Source: Rhodothermales bacterium | Lineage (GTDB): Bacteria > Bacteroidota > Rhodothermia > Rhodothermales > UBA10348 | DNA: 7,156 nucleotides | Reading direction: 5' to 3' | NCBI GenBank assembly: GCA_013003255.1 | Contig: JABDJZ010000327.1 | Location: 1-7,156 of the forward strand | In this document: positions 1 through 5,927 of the stretch, piece after piece | Layout of the letters: every line of letters starts with the position of its first letter | Numbering within the stretch: the stretch's first letter is position 1 | Notes under the pieces: generated by a model | Told to the model about the DNA's origin: nothing | Databases searched by the model: none | Seen by the model: only the letters and a program-made list of their open reading frames with translations | Program-made: the position numbers and the translations under genes

Positions 1-572
1 TCAGGAATCAGGCCGACGTACCAGAAGGTCAGGGAGACCGTGAAGTACACCGAAACAGCAAACACATCCCAGAGCAGCGGGCTCTTGAACTGCGGCCACA
101 TCTCCATCTGGTTCGGAATCGGGAGCATCCAGTACGCGGCCCATACCCTACCGACGTGAATGCCCGGGAAGACCAGGGCGCAGATCACGGCGAAGATTGT
201 CATCGCCTCCGCGCTTCGGTTGATGGCCGTCCGCCACTGCTGCCGGAACAGGAAGAGGATGGCCGAAATCAGGGTTCCGGCGTGACCGATTCCCACCCAG
301 AACACGAAGTTGACGATGGCATAGCCCCAGCCAACCGGGTTGTTCAGGCCCCAGACGCCGACCCCGTTCCAGAACAGGTAGGCAATCATGACCAGAAGGA
401 GCATGAGGCCTATGTTCGCGATCGAAAACGCCGCGAACCAGGCCAGCGGCGTCTTCTTCTCGGTATGCAACGAGACCATTTCGGTGATCTCGTGGAACGA
501 CAGATCAGCACCGAACAGCGGGGAGTCGTCCATGACGTGTCCCCCGGAGTTGGCTTGATGTTCCGTACTCAC
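1..572 (-). CDS. actC: ActC, NrfD-like membrane subunit of Alternative Complex III (partial, C-terminus beyond left edge)
   Basis: Integral membrane subunit of Alternative Complex III, expected to bind and oxidise quinol; it belongs to the NrfD/PsrC family. About 190 codons are visible out of a usual 450-490. Four hydrophobic segments can be seen, at about residues 50-68, 83-109, 121-141 and 166-189. Conserved-looking ActC stretches are VGIGHAGTLISA (93-104), NRSAEAMTIF (118-127), LPIPNQ (150-155) and FWYVGLIP at the edge (183-190). The reading frame is open to the window edge. The start is uncertain: GTG at 572 gives an N-terminus MSTEHQ and lies 19 nt after the actB stop, while an in-frame ATG at 533 is preceded by a purine-rich GGGGGA. 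The longer form is listed because family members often have 10-15 polar residues before the first conserved block. The gene is co-directional with actB and almost certainly co-transcribed. Identity is secure; the start is not. Confidence 0.9.
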   Translation of the reverse strand, partial: MSTEHQANSGGHVMDDSPLFGADLSFHEITEMVSLHTEKKTPLAWFAAFSIANIGLMLLLVMIAYLFWNGVGVWGLNNPVGWGYAIVNFVFWVGIGHAGTLISAILFLFRQQWRTAINRSAEAMTIFAVICALVFPGIHVGRVWAAYWMLPIPNQMEMWPQFKSPLLWDVFAVSVYFTVSLTFWYVGLIP

Positions 573-591
573 AGTTCGACTGCTGCTTCTT

Positions 592-3500
592 TTAGGTTTC
601 GTCGCCGGTCGCCGCTGCGGCCGGTTCAAGGACAGGGTTCGGGTTGCGCAGACGGGCCAGGTAGCTGGTCCGCGGCTTGACGTTCAGCTCAGCCAGCATC
701 TCGTAGCGCCGCGGATTGGCCTTGGCCTTCCGAACAGCGGAATCGGGAATGTTGAGGTCACCGAATGAGATCGCGTGGGACGGGCAGGCCTGCTGACAGG
801 CCGTGACTACGTCGCCTTCCTTGATCTCGCGTCCCTCCACGTTCACCTGGCGGTTGACCGCGCGAATCCGCTGGATGCAGTACGAGCACTTCTCCATGAC
901 ACCACGGCTCCGGACGGTAACGTTCGGATTCTGCGCCATGTGCAGCGTCTGGGGAATGGTCTTGCTCCAGTTGTAGTAGTTGAACCGGCGGACCTTGTAC
1001 GGGCAGTTGTTCGCGCAGTAGCGCGTTCCGATGCACCGGTTGTAGATCATCTGGTTCGTGCCGTCCGGTGAGTGCACCGTGGCAGCAACCGGACAAACCG
1101 ACTCACACGGCGCATTCTCGCAGTGCATGCACGGAACCGGCTGCTGCACCATCTGGAGCTCACCGGCACCGTCGCCGCCCACGAAGTAGCGGTCCATGCG
1201 GATCCAACTCAACTCGCGGCCCAGACTGACCTGCTCCTTCCCGACAACCTGGATGTTGTTCTCCGACTGACAGGCCACCATGCAGGCATTGCAACCGGTG
1301 CAGGTGTTCAGGTCAATGACCATCCCCCACTGGTTGGCGGCGTACGGATTGTCCTTGGCCGCGTCCTGGACCGTCGGATGGCTCTTCTGCCAGAGAGCGG
1401 GATACTCGTCCCAGGCCGTGTCGTCGATGATCTTGGGATCATCCTTCTCGACGAATCGGGGGTTGGCCCGATACTCGTCAAGGGTGGCCATGCGGAAGAG
1501 CCCACGCTTCTGCATCTCGGCGCCTTCGTCCGGAAGGGCACCGTGGTCCTGCGTAGTGGCGATCAGGTAGTCGCCGCCGGAACGGGAAACACTGGCACCG
1601 GCAACCCAGCCCGGGTTTTCCGCATTGCGCAGCGGGGCCACGTTCTGTCCCACGCCGTTGGCGATGGCGCCCTGAGCGTAGACATCCGTCTCGTGGTCCT
1701 TATCGAAGAAAATTGGCTCCCGCGAGGCCCGCGTGGTCGAGATGGAGCGGCCGTAGCCGGTCTCCAGGATCACCGTGTCCTCGGCGACGCCGTGCTCGAT
1801 CCAGATGGGCATCTCTACGGAGACGTCGCCGACCGTGATCGTGGCAACGTCCACAAAGTGCTGACCGTTGGTCAGTGCCACGGAAAGCCCCAGGGCCGAG
1901 GCCGTTGACGGACTCATGACCGCCACGTTGTCCCAGACAATCTTGCTCGTGGGGTGCGGCGTCTCCTGCAGCCAGGCGTTGTTCGAGTACGATCCGTCGA
2001 GGACGGACGGGCTCGGCCGGAAGACGAGTTCGATGCCGTCGGCCGGGGTCGCGGCCGCTGAGGCCAGCGCACCGGCCAGTCCAGCTGGAGAGGGCGTCGC
2101 GGACGCGTAGCCCGTGTCCGGCAGGAAGCCGTCGTGCAGCACTTTGCGCCAGCCGGCCTCGAAGTCGCCGGAAATCCGGGACTGCCAGGTCTGACGAACC
2201 ATGTCGTAGCCGGAGCGGTATTGCCCGGTGGCAAGCAGACCCGCGACTTCCAGCGCCGAGTGGGCCTCATCGTAGAGGGGGGCGATCAGCGGCTGGATGA
2301 CCGTGGCGGTTCCACCGAAGGATCGGCCGTCTCCCCATGCCTCCAGGTAGTGCGCCATCGGCACGTGCCAGGAGGCCGCCTGCGCCGTCTCATCCACGTG
2401 GAGTCCCAGGTGAACCGACTCACCCACGCTGGAGAGGGCTGCCTCAAATCCAAGTCCTGCGGGCGCACTGTATACCGGGTTGCAATCCAGCATCACCAGC
2501 GTGTCCACCCGGCCGGCCGCCATGTCGGCAACCAGAGCCTGGAAGTCTCCATCGGCCGGAGCCTGACCGAGATCAAGCAATTCAGCAGTGCGACCAACGG
2601 CACCGAGCGCCTCGTTGATGGCCGCAGCCAGAATGTGTGTTTCGACGCCCTGCGACTCGCCGGCTACCGCGAGGCCGGCTCCACCGGCCTGGCGAAGGTC
2701 ATTGGCCACAGCCGAAACCCAAGCGTCGCCGTCATACTCCTGACCGCCTTGCGCCGGCACGCCCAGTGCCCGGGCAATGGCAGCGGCCACACCGGCCACA
2801 TGGGATGCCTTGACCGCCTTGCGGTGATCCGCCATTCCACCGGTTACGGAGAAGGCGCTTTCCACCATGTACAGGCGGGACATCGAGCCCGACTCGTCCA
2901 CGCGGCGTCCGGCCGCATAGGATCCACTGTCCTGGACAGCGTTGGCTGAAGTCATTCCCAGGAAGTCGCTGTCCAGGGACAGGATGACCTGGGCACGGTC
3001 AAAGTGGTGACGAAGGCGCAGCGAGCGACCGTAGATGGATCGCAGCGCGGCCGCCGAGTTGCCGGCACCGGACGGATCGTAGGTCACCCATCGTCCGCCC
3101 CGTGCTTCCAGAGCCGCCCGCTGCGCGGCGAGGCTCGGAGACGATGACGGCGCGGCGAGCACCACGGTTCTGGCTGCCGCACGAGCCGCCGCAAAGGCGC
3201 TGAACGCAGACCAGGTCGAGGCATCCCCATTGTGGATGACCGCCTGGGAACGATCCGGGTCGTACAGTCCCAGCAGCGAGGCCTGCTCGAAGACGCCGGA
3301 AGCGCCCGAAGACTCGGGGTGCTCCCCGTTGCCCTCAATCTTGGTCGGGCGACCGTCGGTGCTTTCGACAATGATGGGGCGCAGGGTGCCACGGAACTCC
3401 ATACCCGATGCGTACTGCATCGGAACGCCCGGGATGGTGTCCTCGGGGCGCCGCGCGAACGGCATGATGTTCTCAATGGGCTTGCGGCAACCGGCCAGGC

Positions 3501-3747
3501 CGGCCAGCGCGATGGACGCGCCCATGATGTGGAGGAACCCCCTACGGGAGGTCTGCCCCGGACTGCCGTGGGCGCCGGGCATGAGTTCGGAGGCCGTGAA
3601 CGCCTCGTATTCCGGATGTCGCTCCAGTTGCTCGACACTCCGCCAGTAGCGGGTTCGGGGAGACGACGCGCCTGATTCGCGCTCGGAATTCTGCAGTACG
3701 GGAAGCTCGATCATCTTCCGGTGGCGGTCGTCGTTTAGTAGTGACAC
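592..3747 (-). CDS. actB: ActB, iron-sulfur / molybdopterin-oxidoreductase-like subunit of Alternative Complex III
   Basis: Large periplasm-facing electron-transfer subunit of 1051 residues, normal length for ActB, which fuses a molybdopterin-oxidoreductase-like domain to an NrfC/PsrB-like ferredoxin domain. An internal Tat signal begins at SRRGF (67-71) and is followed by a hydrophobic stretch ending in LAGC (84-87). This resembles a lipobox, so Cys87 may be lipidated after export. The molybdopterin-enzyme-like region covers about 100-700; known ActB proteins lack the molybdenum cofactor. The C-terminal domain holds four cysteine groups: C816/819/822/826, C873/876/881/885, C905/911/915 and C954/957 with C984/988. 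In the third group Thr908 stands where a second Cys would be, fitting three [4Fe-4S] clusters and one [3Fe-4S] cluster as reported for this family. The listed start is GTG at 3747, overlapping the end of actA by 13 bp. ATG at 3714 (MIELPV) is a good alternative that removes the overlap. Neither has a properly spaced Shine-Dalgarno sequence. Confidence 0.95.
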   Translation of the reverse strand: MSLLNDDRHRKMIELPVLQNSERESGASSPRTRYWRSVEQLERHPEYEAFTASELMPGAHGSPGQTSRRGFLHIMGASIALAGLAGCRKPIENIMPFARRPEDTIPGVPMQYASGMEFRGTLRPIIVESTDGRPTKIEGNGEHPESSGASGVFEQASLLGLYDPDRSQAVIHNGDASTWSAFSAFAAARAAARTVVLAAPSSSPSLAAQRAALEARGGRWVTYDPSGAGNSAAALRSIYGRSLRLRHHFDRAQVILSLDSDFLGMTSANAVQDSGSYAAGRRVDESGSMSRLYMVESAFSVTGGMADHRKAVKASHVAGVAAAIARALGVPAQGGQEYDGDAWVSAVANDLRQAGGAGLAVAGESQGVETHILAAAINEALGAVGRTAELLDLGQAPADGDFQALVADMAAGRVDTLVMLDCNPVYSAPAGLGFEAALSSVGESVHLGLHVDETAQAASWHVPMAHYLEAWGDGRSFGGTATVIQPLIAPLYDEAHSALEVAGLLATGQYRSGYDMVRQTWQSRISGDFEAGWRKVLHDGFLPDTGYASATPSPAGLAGALASAAATPADGIELVFRPSPSVLDGSYSNNAWLQETPHPTSKIVWDNVAVMSPSTASALGLSVALTNGQHFVDVATITVGDVSVEMPIWIEHGVAEDTVILETGYGRSISTTRASREPIFFDKDHETDVYAQGAIANGVGQNVAPLRNAENPGWVAGASVSRSGGDYLIATTQDHGALPDEGAEMQKRGLFRMATLDEYRANPRFVEKDDPKIIDDTAWDEYPALWQKSHPTVQDAAKDNPYAANQWGMVIDLNTCTGCNACMVACQSENNIQVVGKEQVSLGRELSWIRMDRYFVGGDGAGELQMVQQPVPCMHCENAPCESVCPVAATVHSPDGTNQMIYNRCIGTRYCANNCPYKVRRFNYYNWSKTIPQTLHMAQNPNVTVRSRGVMEKCSYCIQRIRAVNRQVNVEGREIKEGDVVTACQQACPSHAISFGDLNIPDSAVRKAKANPRRYEMLAELNVKPRTSYLARLRNPNPVLEPAAAATGDET

Positions 3748-4382
3748 GCCGAACAGTTCGTCGGCGGCTGGATATTCTCAATGCGGATGCGCTCAATGTT
3801 GCGCTCCACGAAGTCGGCAGGCTGCACGTACTCCATGTTGGTCACCTCCTCATTGGGGCGGAGGTAGAGCTCAGGCTGCCGGTGACACTCAATGCACCAG
3901 CCCATGGAAAGCGGCTCAACCAGTTCGACCACTTCCATCTGGTCGATACGGCCGTGGCAGGTCTGGCAGGACACGCCGTTGGTAATGTGCACGTTGTGCG
4001 CAAAGTGCGCGTAGTCCGGCAGCTGGTGCACCTTGACCCAGGGGATTGACGCCCCCGTTGCCCAGCTCTCCCGCACGGGAAGCAGCTTCAGCGACTCGGT
4101 GCGAATCTGGTTGTGGCAATTCATGCACGTCTGCGTGGCCGGGACGTTGGAATGCGCCGCATTCTCGACCTGGGTATGGCAGTACTGGCAATTGACGCCC
4201 AACTCACCGGCGTGCAGACGGTGACTGAAAGCCACGGGCTGCTCCGGGGCATAACCGACATCGGTGTACTCGGGGCTGAAGAAATACCAGACGAAGAGAA
4301 TCGCGAAAATCCCGCCCCCCGCAACAGCCATAAGGCTCAGCGTTGGGAGGAGGTTCGTGCTTCGGGGAAAGATCTGTGGCAT
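3735..4382 (-). CDS. actA: ActA, membrane-anchored pentaheme cytochrome c of Alternative Complex III
   Basis: Cytochrome c subunit of Alternative Complex III, 215 residues. One N-terminal transmembrane helix (about residues 11-35) anchors it, and the rest should lie in the periplasm. Five CxxCH haem-binding motifs are visible: CQYCH (65-69), CMNCH (86-90), CQTCH (139-143), CIECH (163-167) and CSACH (210-214), the last one residue before the C-terminus. Five c-type haems is the number known for ActA of Rhodothermus marinus, and the neighbouring actB and actC make the assignment firm. Several further histidines (for example H54, H57, H126, H129 and H132) are candidates for distal haem ligands. 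The ATG at 4382 is the natural start because the membrane helix follows directly. No strong Shine-Dalgarno sequence precedes it; a short imperfect hairpin occupies that place. This is the first act gene, so the operon promoter probably lies in the 93-bp gap upstream or before the MATE gene. Confidence 0.96.
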   Translation of the reverse strand: MPQIFPRSTNLLPTLSLMAVAGGGIFAILFVWYFFSPEYTDVGYAPEQPVAFSHRLHAGELGVNCQYCHTQVENAAHSNVPATQTCMNCHNQIRTESLKLLPVRESWATGASIPWVKVHQLPDYAHFAHNVHITNGVSCQTCHGRIDQMEVVELVEPLSMGWCIECHRQPELYLRPNEEVTNMEYVQPADFVERNIERIRIENIQPPTNCSACHY

Positions 4383-4475
4383 CGCTCAGGCCGGATGGCC
4401 CTGGGATTTGGGTACCGTTAAGTCCGCCAACCTAACCAATTGGCTGTGACCGTTAAGTGTGGGATGGTTGAATAA
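4383..4475 (-). promoter_or_regulatory. Leader / intergenic region upstream of the act operon
   Basis: This is the only sizeable non-coding stretch in the window, lying between the MATE stop codon and the actA start. It carries two copies of ACTTAACGGT (minus-strand reading) with a CCAATTGG palindrome between them at 4436-4443. A short imperfect hairpin at 4387-4403 (arms CAGG-CC and GG-CCTG, one bulged base, 4-base loop) lies just before the actA ATG, where a ribosome-binding site would normally sit. I cannot point to a convincing -35/-10 pair or to a TTG/TAnnTTTG Bacteroidota-type promoter, and no strong terminator (GC stem plus T-run) follows the MATE gene. Either the act operon has its own promoter here, or it is partly read through from the MATE gene. 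The regulatory role is inference from position and repeats. Confidence 0.45.
4414..4458. repeat. 10-bp direct repeat pair flanking a palindrome, upstream of actA
   Basis: The plus-strand word ACCGTTAAGT occurs exactly at 4414-4423 and again at 4449-4458. The two copies are in the same orientation, 35 bp start to start, about three and a third helical turns. The 8-bp palindrome CCAATTGG (4436-4443) lies between them. An exact 10-bp repeat within a 93-bp gap is unlikely by chance. The position, 32 to 76 bp upstream of the actA start codon, suits binding sites for a transcription regulator. No known regulator motif is recognised, so the role is open. Confidence 0.6.
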
Positions 4476-5927
4476 TCAATCAAGCGGCCCTCTGGCGGCA
4501 ACGCCGGTGGGCGCAAGCGCCCTGGACGAGAGCCTCCTGAACCGGAAGAGCAGCAGCGTGGCCGCTACCGCAAGCCCGATTACGAGTCCCCACCAGAGGC
4601 CCTGTCCGCCATAACCGGCAGTGAAGCCCAGCGTGTAACCGGCGGCCAGTCCGATTCCGAGGTAAGATACCACGGCGATCACCATGGGTACAGCGGTGTC
4701 CTTGAACCCGCGGAGTGCGCCGGCGAGGGAGACCTGTACACCGTCTGCGATTTGGAAGAAGGCCGCCACTGACAACAGTCCGACCGCCACCTGGATGACC
4801 TCCGCGTTGGCCGGCGCATCCAGGTCCAGGTAGATCCCCACCACGAATCTGGGCGCCAGCCAGAACAGGAGTGCCGTCAGGGTCATGAAGACCACGGACA
4901 GTCCGGTGCTTACGATCCCCGCCCGTCGGGCCCCCGCAGCGTCGCCTCGGCCCACCGCCTGTCCTACCCGGACCGATGCGGCAAGGCCTATTCCGAGCGG
5001 AATCATGAAGGTGAACGCGGCACATTGGATGGCCACCTGGTGGGCAGCCAGTGAGGTGGTGCCGATCCAGCCCATCATCAGCAGCGTCCCCATGAAGAGC
5101 GTAGTCTCCACGCCGAAGGAAGCGCCGATCGGCCAACCGATGCGAAACAGCTGTCGGAAATAGCTGAAGTCCGGCCGTCCCAGCTTGGAGAAAATCTGAT
5201 ACGGCCTGAACTCCGGCCTCGTGGCGATGAAGGCCGCCAGCAAGAGGCAGTTGGCCGTATGCACGATGGAACTCGCCCATCCCGTCCCCACCAGTCCGAG
5301 TTCCGGAAAGCCCCACTTGCCAAACATCAGGACCCAGTTGGCGAGCACGTTCAGCCCGACGCCCAGAAAGGCAATGGCCGTCACGGCCCGCGGCCTGGAA
5401 ACGCCCTCGACAAAGTTGCGGAGCGCGATAAAGCCCAGAAAGGGGAAGGCCGACCACTTGATGGCCGACAGGTATTCAGCCGCCAGCGCCGCCGTGGCAG
5501 GCTCCTGACCGGCCGCGACCAGCAGTGGATAGGCATTTTCATACACCACCATCACCACCAGAGCCAGGCAAAGGGATAGCCAGAGCCCTTGCCGAACACT
5601 CCGCCCTATCGGGTCCTGCTCGCCGGCCCCGAACGCCTGCGATACCATTGGCCCAACGGCCATCACAATACCCATCGCCATCACGATCAGCGTGAAGAAG
5701 ACCGTATTGCCCAGTGCAATTCCTGCCAGGGACTCCGGACCCAACCGCCCCACCATGATGGTATCCACGAAGCTCAGCGAGATATGAGCCACCTGCGTCG
5801 CCACAATGGGCGTCGCCAGGATCAATGTTGCCGCGACCTCGCCTCGGTAGCTATGGACGTACTGTTTCAAAACCCCACGATGATACGGCGCAGGCGGCCG
5901 TATCTTCGGCCCCGTTGACGGACTCAC
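4476..5927 (-). CDS. MATE family (NorM-type) multidrug/cation antiporter
   Basis: Inner-membrane efflux protein of the MATE family, exporting organic cations or drugs in exchange for Na+ or H+. Its 483 residues fit the usual 440-480 plus a short N-terminal extension, and the hydrophobic pattern fits twelve helices in two homologous halves. Family signatures include VDTIMVGRLGPESLAG (54-69), GPMVSQAFGAG (92-102), AAHQVAIQ (294-301), GLAASVRVGQAVGRGD (314-329) and AGALRGFKDT (402-411). Asp55, Glu274 and Asp395 appear to match the cation-coupling acidic residues of Vibrio cholerae NorM (D36, E255, D371) by motif position. The listed GTG start at 5927 overlaps the 5' end of the divergent glycosyltransferase. 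Residues 1-19 are Pro/Arg-rich and look non-conserved, so a later start, for example TTG at 5870 (residue 20), is plausible. The actual substrate cannot be told. The gene lies 93 bp upstream of actA in the same direction, with no obvious terminator between. Confidence 0.93.
   Translation of the reverse strand: MSPSTGPKIRPPAPYHRGVLKQYVHSYRGEVAATLILATPIVATQVAHISLSFVDTIMVGRLGPESLAGIALGNTVFFTLIVMAMGIVMAVGPMVSQAFGAGEQDPIGRSVRQGLWLSLCLALVVMVVYENAYPLLVAAGQEPATAALAAEYLSAIKWSAFPFLGFIALRNFVEGVSRPRAVTAIAFLGVGLNVLANWVLMFGKWGFPELGLVGTGWASSIVHTANCLLLAAFIATRPEFRPYQIFSKLGRPDFSYFRQLFRIGWPIGASFGVETTLFMGTLLMMGWIGTTSLAAHQVAIQCAAFTFMIPLGIGLAASVRVGQAVGRGDAAGARRAGIVSTGLSVVFMTLTALLFWLAPRFVVGIYLDLDAPANAEVIQVAVGLLSVAAFFQIADGVQVSLAGALRGFKDTAVPMVIAVVSYLGIGLAAGYTLGFTAGYGGQGLWWGLVIGLAVAATLLLFRFRRLSSRALAPTGVAARGPLD

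Noticed and set aside
156..680. A 174-codon plus-strand open frame across the actB/actC junction
   Set aside because: It runs antisense to conserved ActC membrane helices and the ActB C-terminus, is charged and low in complexity, and resembles no known protein.
1072..1908. A 278-codon open frame on the plus strand opposite actB (and a similar 271-codon one at 2134-2949)
   Set aside because: Both lie wholly inside actB on the opposite strand, where the minus frame encodes conserved iron-sulfur motifs and the molybdopterin-enzyme-like domain. The plus-strand products have no domain or membrane pattern.
1902..1916. A 15-bp word (CCGTTGACGGACTCA) present both in actB and at the 5' end of the MATE gene (5912-5926)
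   Set aside because: Both copies encode M/V-S-P-S-T in their minus-strand frames. One such match in a window of this size and GC content is not far from chance, and no extended similarity surrounds it.
4387..4403. The small hairpin before actA as a possible terminator of the MATE gene
   Set aside because: The stem is only about six pairs with a bulge, no T-run follows, and it sits within 22 bp of the actA start codon. It is better treated as an incidental or leader structure.
5541..5565. A run that reads as five histidines in one plus-strand frame, resembling a vector His-tag
   Set aside because: On the minus strand the same bases encode a Val/Met-rich transmembrane helix of the MATE protein (about residues 121-131), so the run is a by-product of GTG/ATG codons, not a cloning artefact.
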